A stretch of DNA of 64,000 nt from an uncultured Microbacterium sp. (GTDB lineage: Bacteria > Actinomycetota > Actinomycetes > Actinomycetales > Microbacteriaceae): positions 248,001 through 312,000 of the forward strand of contig CAJYHN010000004.1 of assembly GCA_913774665.1 (NCBI GenBank), written 5' to 3'. Below are positions 16,889-27,573 of the stretch, piece after piece. The position numbers and the translations under genes are program-made. Below the pieces are notes generated by a model that was not told the origin of the DNA, did no database searches, and worked only from the letters and a program-made list of their open reading frames with translations. Each line of letters begins with the position of its first letter. The first letter of the stretch is position 1.

Positions 16889-19800
16889 CGGGTGACGCGT
16901 CCGATGCGCTCAGACCCGCCAGAGCGTCGTCGAAGAACGCCTGGGCGTCGAAGACCGACCCGTCGCCGGTGATGCTGCCGTCGGGGAGCAGAACGCCGTC
17001 GATCTCGTGCTCGTCCTCGTCTTCGGGCACGTATCCGGACGTCGGCGCGTGCGGGATCCATGTCGTCGCGGGAGCCGCACCCGGTGGGGAGGAGAGGACG
17101 TCGGATACCGGAGGTCCGGCATCCGGGATGCCGGTGGTCGGCGAGGACGGGCGCGAGGGCGCCGGTGCCTCCTGCGGCGGGATCGCGGCCGGCGGCCGGG
17201 GCGGCGCAGGACGGGCGGGCGGCTCGTCGTCCTCGGGCTCCGGAGCCGTGACGTACTCGTCGTCCGAGTCGATCTCCGGCGCCGTGACGTATTCCGCCTC
17301 CGAGTCGTCGGACGGGAGGGACTCCGTCGCGGCGACGGGCGACGGCGGGGGCGGCGAGCCGAACGGCGGCGGGGCCGGGTCGACGCCGTCGTCGCCGGGG
17401 GCCGGCGCGGGTGCGTCGTCGCCGTCGCGCGCACCTCGGTCGTTCGCGTCGTCCCCCTCGCGGTCGTCTTCACGCTCGTCGTCGGGTTCGTACCCGTCGT
17501 CGGCGTCCTGGTCGTCGCGCTCGCCCGCGCGGTCGTTCTGCTCGGCGTCGCGCGTGGGCTGCTCGGCCTCGCGCCGCCGCTGCTCCTCGTGCGCGCTTAC
17601 CTCCGCAGCCCGACGCTCCGTCTCCTCCGCTGCCAGTCGCTCCGCCTCACGACGCTCCGCCTCCACCGCAGCCGCGCGCTCCGCCTCGCGACGCTCAGCC
17701 TCACGACGCTCCGCCGCCACGCGCTCCGCCTCACGACGCTCCGCCGCCACGCGCTCCGCCTCCACCGCAGCCGCGCGCTCCGCCTCACGACGCTCCGCCT
17801 CGCGACGCTCCGCCGCCTCCGCAGCCAGTCGCTCCGCCTCACGACGCTCCGCCTCCACCGCAGCCGCGCGCTCCGCCTCACGACGCTCAGCCGCCACACG
17901 CTCCGCCTCACGACGCTCCGCCTCACGGCGCTCAGCCTCACGGCGCTCAGCCTCACGACGCTCCGCCGCCACACGCTCCGCCTCGCGACGCTCCGCGTCC
18001 GCAGCCAGGCGCCGCGCCCGGTCGCGCGCGGCGCGCGCCTCGGCTTCCCGTCCCGCGGCGTCGTCCGCCGCACGGGCGGCCTCCGCGGCCCGGGTGGCAT
18101 CGCCCTCCGTGTCGGGGGGCACCTCGAGACCGAGAGCGCTCAGCTGCTGCTCCCACACCTGCAACACCACCGGGACGTCGATCTCCTCGGACTGCGGCTG
18201 GCCTTGGCTGTTCCTGATGGTCGAGGTCTGAGCGCTCACCGAGAGACGCAGGTAGGCGTCCACGATGAACGATCGTCCCGTGTGTTTCACGCTCTCGGAT
18301 GTCTTGACGTCCGCACTCTGCTCGTCTGTCCGGCTCGAGGACACCTTGAACGACGGACTCAACCCGGCGAAGACGAATCCCGGTTCGGTCGGTCCGAACA
18401 TCCCGAACTGCAGCGTCTCGCCCGTCTCGTCAGCCTTCTTCCCCGCGCGGGACGTGCCCGTGTCGAGGTCGACGGAATGCTTCAACGTCGTCTCCGGTGC
18501 GGTCGTGTCCGGGCGCAGCGACGGCGCGACCAGACCACCCGAGACCGACAGACGCGAGCGGACGTCGCGGAAAGCTGCACGACGCGCGACCAGATCGTGA
18601 TTGCCGACGGTCTCGCCCGCGACGATCCGGGGCAGTGCGTTGAAGAGGGTGCCGGTCGACGTCGACACCCACAGCTGCTCGTCGTAGACGTCCCCCGGTC
18701 GGGCGGCGCCGCGCGAACCGAGCTGAGACAGCACCGCCTGGCGGACGGCGTCCACGCTCGCGCTGTCCCAGCGCACGGCTCTCCAGGCTCCCCTCGCGGG
18801 CAGCTGGTAAACCGTCGCGCCCGGCGCGGGCGGTGCCGAGATGACGGACTCCGGTGAGTTCTCCGGCTCGAGGATCTCGACCGTCCCGTCGAGCGCGAAC
18901 CCCGGCAGGCTCTGGTGGGTTCCGTATGCGGCGCCCCTCGAGAGCATGGCGTCGATCGCGCCGCTCACGTGCTCATGGAGGTCCACATCGACCGAGAAGG
19001 TGACGGGGATGTGACTCTGCTCCAACGCCTCATGCTCGGCGGTGACCGTCACCGTGGGAGACAGGGGCTGCGATGCGCTCTTGTCCCATCGCCGGTTGAA
19101 AAGCGTCACATCGTGCTGGGGAGTGATCTCCGCACCGGGGAGGTTCTTCTCGCCGTCCGCGCGGGTATTGAAGCCGAGCCTGCCGTCGGCTCCGGCGTCG
19201 ACGGCGTGGAAACTGCTGCGCTTCCCGGTGACGCCGTACGAATGGCCCGTCGTGAGCTTCTCGCCCGTCAGGGTCGTGCGCGTCTCGGGGTCGGTCGCAT
19301 CCGGGCGGTGGGTGACGGCGACCCGGATGGTCGCGCTGCGGTGGGAGAACGATCCCGACGGCAGCGCGATCGTCACACGATTCGGCCCCACGATGGCGCC
19401 ACGCACGAAGGTGTTGCCCGCGGCGTCGGTGAGCAGGCGACGCACCTCGGCCACGATTACCGCGCGATCAGGGTCGGACAGGCCGTTCGGACGCCAATTG
19501 GCATCCATGTTCGCGAGATCCGGCGCCGAGACCGAGCTCTCTCCGACGACGGCGTCCGAGTCGTCGCGATACGGAGCGAGCGGATCGATGGTCCCGGCTG
19601 TCGGCGGGACGGCCGCGTCCATCGGAGCAGGGCCCGCGGCGGGCGGATCCTGAGGCCGCACGGGACCCATCTCGTAACCGTCCGGTCCGTCGCCGGGCGG
19701 ATCGGTTGCCGCAGTGCTCGGTCCCGCCGGTGCGGGCGCGATCGCCGGGGCCGGCGGAGGGACGGAGGGCCCCGGCTGGGGCAGGTCCGGCCCCGGCGCG

Positions 19801-22800
19801 GCATCCGCATCCGCATCCGCATCCGCATCCGCGGCCGGATCGTAGGCGGCCAGCTCCGGCGGGAGGGCGATGCCGTGCGCGAGCATCAGCTTCGCGGCCT
19901 CGCGAGCCGGCAGCTCGATGTCCACGGCACCCGGTTCATGGCGCGTGAAAGACGGATTTTCGAATCCGCTCCTCCACCGCCAGCGGCGCAGCTCCAGAGT
20001 CGGCGTGTAGGTGCGCTCGGCGTCGAAGCGGAGGACGACGGTCTCCCCCTTCAGACTGCGCTCGGATGAGGAGCCCGTCGCCAGGCTCGTATCGCTGGAT
20101 TGTCCATAGGTGTACCCCGCCTTCGCCCCGGCCTGCACGACGAACCTGTCCTTCGACCCCGGCACGAGGGCGCGCAGCATTCCGTCCGCCCCGACGCCGG
20201 CGTTCCACTCGCGCGTCGTGCCGAGGCCACGATCCTCCGCGGAGCCGCGCACCAGCGTCCTGTCCTGCCGGGTCGTGACGTACACGGGATTACCCAGACG
20301 CTGCTGCACTTGGAGGGAACCGTGCAGGTCTCCCAGCGTGCCGGTCAGCGTCATGTCGCCGGTCGACACCGGGCGACCGCTCAGTCCGGCGTTCGCGATC
20401 ATCCGAAGCCCCGTCTCGGAACCGAGTGCCGTCACAGACGAGGCCGTCACCTCGCCCGGACGGGTGAGGGGCGAACGCGAAAGGGTGAACCGACCGGACT
20501 CGCCGACGAAGGACTGCTCGCCCCAGCTCGAGAAGTTGCCGCTGCCTCGGACGGGGCGATGCGGCGCTCCGGCGCCGCGGACGAGGTGACTCTTCTTCGA
20601 CAGCGACGCTTCGAGCAGCCCCGCGTGCGCCTCGTGCCCGCGCACGCGTTCGACCTTGGCGAAGGGGCCGAGCGCCGATCCCTCGACCGGTCGGAAGTCT
20701 CTCGTACCCGTTGTTCCCACGAAGGTTCGTCCGCGTCCGGCAGTCGGTGCACCCACCTCGACCTGCGGACGGCGCACGACGATCCCTCGCACGCGCAGAG
20801 CCCGTCCGGCGTCCGGAGTCTGCGTGCGATGACGCGTGCTCGCGGGACCGCTGCCGAGCAGCCTTCCGCCCGCCAGCGCACGCTGGAAGAAGTTCGGATC
20901 CTTGGTCGACTCGTGCACCACCCGGAGGGTCGTCTCGCTGGGGTGGTACGCAGCAGGGACATCGCTCGAGGCCGCGCGAGTCTCTTTCAGAGCGTGGGAT
21001 GCCGAACTCTTGACCGATTGCTGATAGCCGGCCGACACCTGAGCGGAGAGCCTGCCCCAGTCCGGGCCGAGGGCCGTCGTGGCCGGGGATTCGAACGCGG
21101 CCACCCCCAGAACGCCGATGGCGAGGCGCTGACCGCGTTTGGAATCGACGGTCATCTCGTTCTTGGTCGCGTGCGACTCTTCGCGCTTGAACGCGGCGGG
21201 GTCGGTCGCGCCGGGCGCGTCGCCGAGGCGGATGTCGGCGGTGATGGTCAGGCGGTGGGTACGACCGCCCTCCCGCCAGGTCACGGTCGCGCCTCCGGTG
21301 GTCGCGTCGTGCAGCCCCTCCTTGACGGAATCACCGTCGAATCGGCGCGCAACGGCTCCCTTGCCCGTCCCGGACAGGCCGAGACCGCGCGCGATCTGGT
21401 CGGAGAGATCGGACGGCACGGACACGAAAGAGTCCCGGGACGGATCGAAGGCGGCGTCCTCGCCGGGCGTCACGTCGGGCAGATCGCGATCCGCGTTCGC
21501 GACGGCGTCCGGCAGCGAGAGACGACGCTGCTGCGCATCGGCGATCGGCACCGAGAAGGTCGTGTGCACCTGCACCGGTCGAGAAGCCCCGCGCCCCGAC
21601 GAAATGTGCACCGTACGCGAGAGGGCGTACACGGCCAGCGTGCCGTCGTCGCTGCGGGAGGCGGAGTGCTTGCGTTCGCCCGACGCGCCGTGCGATCCGC
21701 TCAACGTCGCGGTCAGGCCGCCGCCGGTGCGCAGGAAGCTGCGCACTCCGCCGCGCGCTCCGAGGGTCGCACTGAGATCGTTTCCGCGCGAGAACCCCGA
21801 CGACAGAGCGGTGTTCTTCGCCGTCTTGCTCGTGCCCGCGGACACACCGAGGAAGGTGGTCCGAGGGGCCGTGGCATCCACGGAGAAGGTCAGGGTGTCA
21901 CCCGTGCCCTTCGCCGCGCCGGGAGCGGTGAGAATGCTGGTCAGCTCGTCGACGTCGCGCTGCGACCTAGGGCGCAGAGGCCCGACGGCGAGATCTGTGA
22001 CGCGGCGGGGACGGATGCCACGCAGGTCCGCGCCGCGCGGGCGCCCGATCTGACCCTGGGGGTGGTCGGGCAGACTCATCTCGGGCGTCGTCAGGGTCAT
22101 GTCGACGCGGATGTTCGTGGTCCGTGAGCCGGTCGTGAAGGCGAGCGACACCGTGGCGTGCGCGGGCGACGAGGCCGCCTTCGGGGTGGCGGAATCGCTG
22201 TGCGTGGTCTTGGCACCGAGGTCGGAACCCGCAGTGGACCCCGCACCGAACGTCACGGCCGGGTACCCCGGTCCGAACCCCGCGGCGAGCGTCAGCTGCG
22301 CTCCGATCTGACGCGAGGAGCTTTGCGACTGCTTCGCAGCGACCTCTGTGTTCTGCGTCAGAGAGAAGACGTCCTCGGCCGTCGGTTGCGCCGTCTCCGT
22401 CGTCGCGGTCGCCGGGGCCGGATCGCCCGCCGACGACTTCGGCGCGGTCGGGGTGATGGCCGGCAACCGCACACCGGTCCGCCGCACCTCGGTCGTCGTG
22501 CCGTCCACGGTGAGGGACCCGGACTCGATCACCCCGCGCCACGCCGCCGCCACCTCGGCCGCCGTCGACTGATCGGTCAAGCCGAGCGCCCGCGAGACGC
22601 GCTGTTGTCCGACGCCCAAGTGGCCCGCGACGTCGGCGAGCCCGTCCCCGGGGCGGACGATGGTCGAGACCGGCAGCGGTTGCCCCTGGACGAGGGCGTT
22701 CGCCGGGAAGGTCGCATCCGGCAGCCGGTGCTCGGCATCGGCGAGTCGCTCGATCGCCCAGAGATGACGCGGGTAGACCATCGCGCCGTCGCGGTGGACG

Positions 22801-25800
22801 CCGTCACCCATGATGCCGCGATCGTCGCGCACGCCGCTGCGCGTCGCGTCCTGGAGGAAGATGCGCCGTGGGTCGACGGACTCGTCGGCGAGGCCGAGCG
22901 AGTGCAGGAGTTCGTGCGTGAGAACCGGTCCGGACTCATCGGCCCGCCACGTTCGCTGATCCGTCGCGGTGAACGCGCGGCCATCCGGCCCCCTGCCGGT
23001 CGCCCCCACCTCGTCGACACCGGGGACGACATCCACGACGCTGTGCGCGTCGCCCGCGTCGGCGGTGAAAACGACGTCGAGATGCAGTTGATCCCCGCTC
23101 GGCAAGCGGTATCCGCGATTGACGATCGCGTTCACGCTCGATGCCGCACGTTCCTGAGCGGCGGCGACCTCGGCGGGGGTCACTCCCTCGCCGCGCCTCA
23201 GGTGTACGCGCACGGTGTACACCTGGATCGCTCGACCATCGGGAACCACGACGCGTGCACGGTCGTACGAGATGCGTCCTTCGAAGCGCTCGAGACGTCC
23301 CGCACGACCATCGGCGCGCACATCGGCCACGATCTGGTCGACCCGGTGAGGCGTTGCGGACCCGAGCCGCGGTCGCCATTCCGACTCCCTGATCGGATCA
23401 GACGGACGCGACCAGGTCGCGGTCTCGTCGGGAGCGTGCCGCCATCCCTCATCGGTGGCGGGCGCGCGACGGGGGTCAGGGGCGGGAGGGGGCGGCGCGG
23501 GGCGTCGAGGGCGCGGCGGCCGCGAGGGGCCGGCCTGCGAGGGGCCGGCGGGGCGCGGCGGGCGCGGCGGGGGCGGCGGGGGCGCGGCGGGTGGGGTGGC
23601 GGGTGCGGTGGCGGACGTCGACGCCGTCGGTTGGCTCGAGGTTGCCGGGCGAGCCGGCGCACCGCCCGGTTGGCGCTGCCCGTTCGCGTCCTGTCGTCCC
23701 GCCGCCGGAGACGGGGCGGAGGCGGTGGTGACCGGGGCGGTCTGCGCGCCGGCCCGAGCGGGCGCCGGCGCGGTCTGCGCGTCGGTCCGAGCGGGCGCCG
23801 GCGCGGGCGCCGAGGCTGCGGCCGGTCCCGCGGGCGGCAGTGCCGACGACGACGACGTGGCGGGTCTCGCCTGCGAGAGCGCGGTCGCCGGGGATGCGGC
23901 GGTCAGCGGGTTCTGTCGCCCCGGTCCCGGCGGCGTCGACGTCGTCGAGGGTGCGTCCGCGCGCGGCGCGGTGGTCGGGGCGGAAACGGGCCCGCCGGGG
24001 GAGGCTCCGGCGAGGCCATCGGCCGCATCTCCGCGGTTCGGAGGCGGCGCCGATGCCACGGACGAGTCCGCCGCCGGGGCAGTCTCGGGGCGAAGCGAAG
24101 CCTCGCCCGAGGCCCCCGCTCCGTGATCGAGGGCACCCGAGATCGGTGCCGGCCCCCGCACGTCGTCCGGCCGCGGCGCGTCGGTCGGAAGAGGTGCGGG
24201 CACGACGGGATCGACGGACGAGAGCGTGGGCTGACCGGAAAGAGGCGGAACGGGCGCGGCGGTGGCGCTTGCGGCAGCCGCCTGTGCACCGTGCGACGGG
24301 GGCGCGACCTGCGGGCTGTCGGTGATCCGGCCCGGCGTCGCCGCGATGCCCGGTTCAGGGCGTGAAGGAGAACCGGCTGTCGACGCCGGGACGGGCGGAG
24401 CGGCCGGGGCGGGTGTCGTTGCGGGGGCGGGCGTCGCCGCGGGGGCGGGCGTCGCGGCCGGAGCGGGTGTCGTCGCCGGGGCGGGTGTCGTAGCCGGGGC
24501 GGGTGTCGTCGCCGGGGCGGGCGTCGTCGCCGGGGCGGGCGTCGTCGCCGGGGCGGGCGTCGCCGCAGGGGCGGGCGTCGCCGGGCGAGGCGATCCGGAC
24601 GGGCCGGACGCAGCCTCCGGGCCGGGCGTCGCGGACGGGTCGGGCGCCCCCGCCGGTCGGGGCACCGAAGAGTCCGACGTCGTCGCGGGATCAGGGTCGC
24701 TCGTCGCGTCGAGCGTCGTCGACTCCCCCGTCACCGGCCCGGGAGCGGACCCGATGTCCGGCACCGCCACGTCGTCCGGCAGCGAGGCCGAAAGGTGCGG
24801 TGAGTCAGACCCGGGCCCCGTCTCCGTGTCCGGCGCGGGCACCGGGTCGCCCGCGGTCGCGGAGTCGGGTCGGGTGTCCACAGCGGACCCGGCCGCATCG
24901 ATCGTCGTGGACGGAGGGGAGGCGGAACCGGGTGTCGTCCCGGCATGAGCCGACACGGCCGCGTCTCCGGTCGGCCCCGGGTTCGGTGACGGGGTGGCCA
25001 CGGGCGCCGTGCCCGGGTTCGTCGACGTCGATGAGTCGGGGCGTCCGGGGACAGTCCCCGCGGCCGCCTCGGGACGCGTACCGGTTGTCGCGCCGGATGT
25101 CGGGTCGGAGGCCGAAGGCGGCGGGGCGTCCTGCGTCGGCCCGCTCGAGGGACGATCGCTCGCTCCCGACGCTGCGGGAGGCGGCGAGGCCGCCGCGAGG
25201 TCCTGGGCCGGAGCACCCTGCGGCGCGTGCGACCCCGCGTCGACGGAAGGAGCGACCGGGGCCGCGGACGAACCGGTCAGCACCGACGCGGGGATCGACG
25301 GTCCGGCGGACGGCGATGCCGTCGGTGGCGACGCGGGGGGCGCGACTGCTCCCGGCGCTCCGGCGGCCGACGTCGCTTCGGGCGGAACGTCGGGACGCGG
25401 TCGCGGCGCCGGCCGGCTCGGCGGATCGTCGGTCGATGACCCCGTTTCGAGGGGAGTCGTCCCGCGCGCCGGAGTCGACGCGGCGTCGTGTGCGAGGTCC
25501 GCCCCGTCCGGACGGGAGCCGACCGACTCCGTCGAACCCGACGGACGACCCGGACCGGCATCGGTGGCGGCGCCCGGGCCGCGGCCGGGAACCGCGGCCG
25601 GGGACGGACTGACAGCCGGAGCCGGAGCCGGAGCCGGGGTCGTACCCACCCCGACGTCGTCGGAGGTCGCGTCGGATCCGGCATCATCGCCCGCGCCCGC
25701 CCCCGTAGAATCCCCGTCCCCCTGCTTCGAACCGCCCCCGAGGTGGAATCCGGCCGCCTCCCCGAGACCCGTGCCGATGCTCGACGACGCCGCCGACAGG

Positions 25801-26813
25801 ACACCACCCACACCGACCTCGAACCCCTCGCCCTGGATGGCGTTGTAGGTGCCCTCGGTCATCACCTCGACGAAGGCCTCGCCCGCGAAGTCGGTGACGA
25901 TGCCCTGGCCGGTGTCCCTCCACCCGTGCGGTCGCGGTCCTGCTCCGGCGGGAGAGGGGACCGGGGGCGATCCCGTACCGCCCGGCGCCGGATTCGGGCT
26001 CGAAGCGGGGCCGGGCGACGGGGTCGAGGACGGACTCGGAGCGGGGGTCGAAGACGGACTCGGAGTCGGTGTCCCGCCCGGTACGTCGTCAGCCGCCCCC
26101 TTCACCGCACCGGGGCCGGCCGCGCCGGCGCCCTTGCCCAGGCCCTTGCCGATCGCCGCACCGCCGAGCACGACGACGCCGCCGAACATGCCCGCGAGGG
26201 CTCCGCCCTGCGCCGCACCGGACGTCTTGCTTTCGTCCCACTCCGTGCGGTTGCCCTCCGCCATCTGCGCGAGCTGCGCGACGGCGTCGATGGCGACCTC
26301 GCTCAGAACATTGAACGCGGCGCCTTTGGCGATCTCGGCGAGCAGCTTGCGCAGCACCGTGCGGAAAAGGATCGAGTACATCGCCTTGCGCGCGGCGAGC
26401 CACGCCATCGAGGCCCCGAACGACGGGACCGCCATGGCGACGGCCCAGGCGATCTCGGCGACGAGCGCGATGAGGGCGCCGATGAGCGTGTACTTCGTGT
26501 ACTCCACGTCGAGCGCGAGCTTCTCGAGGAACTGCGAGCTCGAGAGCATCGATTCGGCGACCTCTCGCAGCGCATCGCCCTCGGTGAGCGTGGAGATGTA
26601 CTGGTCGTACGCGTCGCGGCTCTTGCCCTCGAAGCCGCTCTGCGTGGCCATCAGATCGCGGCGCAGGTCTCCGTCGAGGTCGTTCAGCTCACGAGCGGCC
26701 GCCTCCCACCCCCGTGAGAGGTCGCGGAGCTGGTCCTCGTTCGCCATCGGGAATCGCTCTCCCGCGAGTACGAGAAAGAGGTTCGCGGCCTCATTGCTGA
26801 CCATCATCGCCAT
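16881..26813 (-). CDS. Giant type VII effector, 3310 residues, with embedded metzincin-like protease site
   Basis: Residues 1-~215 are an alpha-helical WXG100-like/CpnT-N-terminal-type export domain with hydrophobic helices ([22 protein letters not shown]). A Gly-rich membrane-like patch follows near 225-240 and again near 300-370. Residues about 370-1110 are Pro/Ala/Thr low complexity. A folded domain near 1130-1365 carries [11 protein letters not shown] (His1300, Glu1301, His1304, Asp1310), the HExxHxxGxxD zinc motif, plus GIMGD as a likely Met-turn. A LysM-like segment lies near 1370-1420. Long beta-rich, Ser/Thr-rich repeats run to about 2890, then an ERREAE coiled coil (about 2900-3090) and an acidic Pro-rich tail. 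GGAGGA lies 5 bases before the start. No standard C-terminal toxin is visible. The frame is continuous; function is inferred. Confidence 0.8.
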   Translation of the reverse strand: MAMMVSNEAANLFLVLAGERFPMANEDQLRDLSRGWEAAARELNDLDGDLRRDLMATQSGFEGKSRDAYDQYISTLTEGDALREVAESMLSSSQFLEKLALDVEYTKYTLIGALIALVAEIAWAVAMAVPSFGASMAWLAARKAMYSILFRTVLRKLLAEIAKGAAFNVLSEVAIDAVAQLAQMAEGNRTEWDESKTSGAAQGGALAGMFGGVVVLGGAAIGKGLGKGAGAAGPGAVKGAADDVPGGTPTPSPSSTPAPSPSSTPSPGPASSPNPAPGGTGSPPVPSPAGAGPRPHGWRDTGQGIVTDFAGEAFVEVMTEGTYNAIQGEGFEVGVGGVLSAASSSIGTGLGEAAGFHLGGGSKQGDGDSTGAGAGDDAGSDATSDDVGVGTTPAPAPAPAVSPSPAAVPGRGPGAATDAGPGRPSGSTESVGSRPDGADLAHDAASTPARGTTPLETGSSTDDPPSRPAPRPRPDVPPEATSAAGAPGAVAPPASPPTASPSAGPSIPASVLTGSSAAPVAPSVDAGSHAPQGAPAQDLAAASPPPAASGASDRPSSGPTQDAPPPSASDPTSGATTGTRPEAAAGTVPGRPDSSTSTNPGTAPVATPSPNPGPTGDAAVSAHAGTTPGSASPPSTTIDAAGSAVDTRPDSATAGDPVPAPDTETGPGSDSPHLSASLPDDVAVPDIGSAPGPVTGESTTLDATSDPDPATTSDSSVPRPAGAPDPSATPGPEAASGPSGSPRPATPAPAATPAPATTPAPATTPAPATTPAPATTPAPATTPAPAATPAPAATPAPATTPAPAAPPVPASTAGSPSRPEPGIAATPGRITDSPQVAPPSHGAQAAAASATAAPVPPLSGQPTLSSVDPVVPAPLPTDAPRPDDVRGPAPISGALDHGAGASGEASLRPETAPAADSSVASAPPPNRGDAADGLAGASPGGPVSAPTTAPRADAPSTTSTPPGPGRQNPLTAASPATALSQARPATSSSSALPPAGPAAASAPAPAPARTDAQTAPAPARAGAQTAPVTTASAPSPAAGRQDANGQRQPGGAPARPATSSQPTASTSATAPATPPAAPPPPPPRPPRPAGPSQAGPSRPPRPRRPAPPPPAPDPRRAPATDEGWRHAPDETATWSRPSDPIRESEWRPRLGSATPHRVDQIVADVRADGRAGRLERFEGRISYDRARVVVPDGRAIQVYTVRVHLRRGEGVTPAEVAAAQERAASSVNAIVNRGYRLPSGDQLHLDVVFTADAGDAHSVVDVVPGVDEVGATGRGPDGRAFTATDQRTWRADESGPVLTHELLHSLGLADESVDPRRIFLQDATRSGVRDDRGIMGDGVHRDGAMVYPRHLWAIERLADAEHRLPDATFPANALVQGQPLPVSTIVRPGDGLADVAGHLGVGQQRVSRALGLTDQSTAAEVAAAWRGVIESGSLTVDGTTTEVRRTGVRLPAITPTAPKSSAGDPAPATATTETAQPTAEDVFSLTQNTEVAAKQSQSSSRQIGAQLTLAAGFGPGYPAVTFGAGSTAGSDLGAKTTHSDSATPKAASSPAHATVSLAFTTGSRTTNIRVDMTLTTPEMSLPDHPQGQIGRPRGADLRGIRPRRVTDLAVGPLRPRSQRDVDELTSILTAPGAAKGTGDTLTFSVDATAPRTTFLGVSAGTSKTAKNTALSSGFSRGNDLSATLGARGGVRSFLRTGGGLTATLSGSHGASGERKHSASRSDDGTLAVYALSRTVHISSGRGASRPVQVHTTFSVPIADAQQRRLSLPDAVANADRDLPDVTPGEDAAFDPSRDSFVSVPSDLSDQIARGLGLSGTGKGAVARRFDGDSVKEGLHDATTGGATVTWREGGRTHRLTITADIRLGDAPGATDPAAFKREESHATKNEMTVDSKRGQRLAIGVLGVAAFESPATTALGPDWGRLSAQVSAGYQQSVKSSASHALKETRAASSDVPAAYHPSETTLRVVHESTKDPNFFQRALAGGRLLGSGPASTRHRTQTPDAGRALRVRGIVVRRPQVEVGAPTAGRGRTFVGTTGTRDFRPVEGSALGPFAKVERVRGHEAHAGLLEASLSKKSHLVRGAGAPHRPVRGSGNFSSWGEQSFVGESGRFTLSRSPLTRPGEVTASSVTALGSETGLRMIANAGLSGRPVSTGDMTLTGTLGDLHGSLQVQQRLGNPVYVTTRQDRTLVRGSAEDRGLGTTREWNAGVGADGMLRALVPGSKDRFVVQAGAKAGYTYGQSSDTSLATGSSSERSLKGETVVLRFDAERTYTPTLELRRWRWRSGFENPSFTRHEPGAVDIELPAREAAKLMLAHGIALPPELAAYDPAADADADADADAAPGPDLPQPGPSVPPPAPAIAPAPAGPSTAATDPPGDGPDGYEMGPVRPQDPPAAGPAPMDAAVPPTAGTIDPLAPYRDDSDAVVGESSVSAPDLANMDANWRPNGLSDPDRAVIVAEVRRLLTDAAGNTFVRGAIVGPNRVTIALPSGSFSHRSATIRVAVTHRPDATDPETRTTLTGEKLTTGHSYGVTGKRSSFHAVDAGADGRLGFNTRADGEKNLPGAEITPQHDVTLFNRRWDKSASQPLSPTVTVTAEHEALEQSHIPVTFSVDVDLHEHVSGAIDAMLSRGAAYGTHQSLPGFALDGTVEILEPENSPESVISAPPAPGATVYQLPARGAWRAVRWDSASVDAVRQAVLSQLGSRGAARPGDVYDEQLWVSTSTGTLFNALPRIVAGETVGNHDLVARRAAFRDVRSRLSVSGGLVAPSLRPDTTAPETTLKHSVDLDTGTSRAGKKADETGETLQFGMFGPTEPGFVFAGLSPSFKVSSSRTDEQSADVKTSESVKHTGRSFIVDAYLRLSVSAQTSTIRNSQGQPQSEEIDVPVVLQVWEQQLSALGLEVPPDTEGDATRAAEAARAADDAAGREAEARAARDRARRLAADAERREAERVAAERREAERREAERREAERREAERVAAERREAERAAAVEAERREAERLAAEAAERREAERREAERAAAVEAERVAAERREAERVAAERREAERREAERAAAVEAERREAERLAAEETERRAAEVSAHEEQRRREAEQPTRDAEQNDRAGERDDQDADDGYEPDDEREDDREGDDANDRGARDGDDAPAPAPGDDGVDPAPPPFGSPPPPSPVAATESLPSDDSEAEYVTAPEIDSDDEYVTAPEPEDDEPPARPAPPRPPAAIPPQEAPAPSRPSSPTTGIPDAGPPVSDVLSSPPGAAPATTWIPHAPTSGYVPEDEDEHEIDGVLLPDGSITGDGSVFDAQAFFDDALAGLSASDASPAR
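17600..18005 (-). repeat. Coiled-coil-encoding tandem repeats in the giant gene
   Basis: About 400 bp made of near-identical 12-15-bp pieces (gcctcacgacgctcc, gccgccacgcgctcc) encoding ERREAE, ERVAAE and RAAAVEAE heptad-like units. Several longer blocks recur (for example around 17641, 17761 and 17848), pointing to expansion by slippage or unequal crossing-over. The protein product is a long, highly charged single helix or coiled coil. Confidence 0.85.
19801..19830 (-). repeat. Five perfect gcatcc hexamers
   Basis: Five exact tandem copies of gcatcc in the giant gene encode an alternating Asp-Ala run. This is a likely slippage site; changes in copy number would keep the reading frame. Confidence 0.9.
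24403..24582 (-). repeat. 18-bp tandem repeat in the giant gene
   Basis: About ten copies of an 18-bp unit (consensus gtcgtcgccggggcgggc) encode [12 protein letters not shown] hexapeptides in the Pro/Ala-rich spacer. Units differ by a few bases. Length variation between strains is likely and would stay in frame. Confidence 0.88.
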
Positions 26814-26864
26814 CGCGTCCTCCTCTCTCGTGACCCCGGCGGTCGCCCCGACGGGCGCCTCGAC

Positions 26865-27182
26865 TTACTTCTCGCGCCGACTCTCGCGCACGGCCACGTC
26901 CTCCCGCTCGGCGAAGTCGCCGGCGACGGTCGCCGTGTCCTGGGCGAGCTTCTCGACGGACGTCGACAGCTGGGCGGTGAATGCACGGGCGGTCTCGGCG
27001 GCCGGCACGTACTTGCCGTCGAAAGACTCCTTGAAGTCGCCATCGCCCCCGGCATCCGGATAGCGGGATGCCAATTGGTCGACAGTCGCGGTGATCGCCT
27101 GCACGCGACCGTGGAGGTCGCTGATCCGCCGGGCGCTCTGCCGCAAGCGGTCGGGATCGGCGGCGAAGCGATCAGCGCTCAT
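26865..27182 (-). CDS. WXG100-like helical protein (giant effector partner candidate)
   Basis: A 105-residue, all-helical protein in the size range of ESX substrates (MSADRFAADPDRLRQSARRI...). It has two predicted amphipathic helices separated by a Gly/Asp-rich turn (YPDAGGDGDFKESF). The turn lacks a clear W-x-G, so it is a divergent member. It lies directly upstream of the giant effector gene (51 bp), the usual place for a heterodimer partner or chaperone in type VII loci. The ATG at 27182 is preferred over a GTG at 27191, and it overlaps the end of the YbaB-like gene. Secretion is inferred. Confidence 0.65.
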   Translation of the reverse strand: MSADRFAADPDRLRQSARRISDLHGRVQAITATVDQLASRYPDAGGDGDFKESFDGKYVPAAETARAFTAQLSTSVEKLAQDTATVAGDFAEREDVAVRESRREK

Positions 27183-27573
27183 GACGACCACCCGGGAGCT
27201 GCTCGAGCATGGTCTGCATCATTTCGGCCATGTCGTCGGCGGAGGGGAGGCCCATCGTGGGGTCGAGGCCGTCCGGCCCGTCCTCGGACAGGAGCGCCCT
27301 GCCGCGCTCCTGCACCTCGCGCTGCGCCTGAGCGACCACCGCGACGATCTTGGCGCAGAGCTCCTTGGGAGCGAGCTCGCGCCACGACTGGCCGTTGATG
27401 CGCAGATCGGTGAGTTCGCCACGCGCGTCGACCGTCGCGCTCAGCACACGATCCTTCGACGTGGCGGTCGCGGTCAGCGCCTCGATGTCGGCCGCGCGGG
27501 CGGCGAGGTCGGCATGGGACTGCCGCACCTCCGTCAGCATCCGCTCGATGTCGTCTGCGGTGAACTGCATCAT
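27172..27573 (-). CDS. YbaB/EbfC-family protein
   Basis: A 133-residue protein with the YbaB/EbfC core: an N-terminal helix, then TATVDARGELTDLRING-like beta strands, then the SWRELAPKELCAKIVAVVAQAQREV helix. Stand-alone YbaB proteins bind DNA near recF/recR. Members inside actinobacterial type VII loci are common and their role there is not settled. The ATG at 27573 overlaps the stop of the EspB-like gene (ATGA), and the end overlaps the next WXG-like gene, so it belongs to the same operon. A cytosolic chaperone or adaptor role for the secretion substrates is possible but unproven. Confidence 0.75.
   Translation of the reverse strand: MMQFTADDIERMLTEVRQSHADLAARAADIEALTATATSKDRVLSATVDARGELTDLRINGQSWRELAPKELCAKIVAVVAQAQREVQERGRALLSEDGPDGLDPTMGLPSADDMAEMMQTMLEQLPGGRHER

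Noticed and set aside
20100-24365. Several plus-strand ORFs of 200-735 codons inside the giant gene
   Set aside because: Antisense to a continuous 3310-codon frame with recognisable domains; products are Arg/Gly-rich noise.
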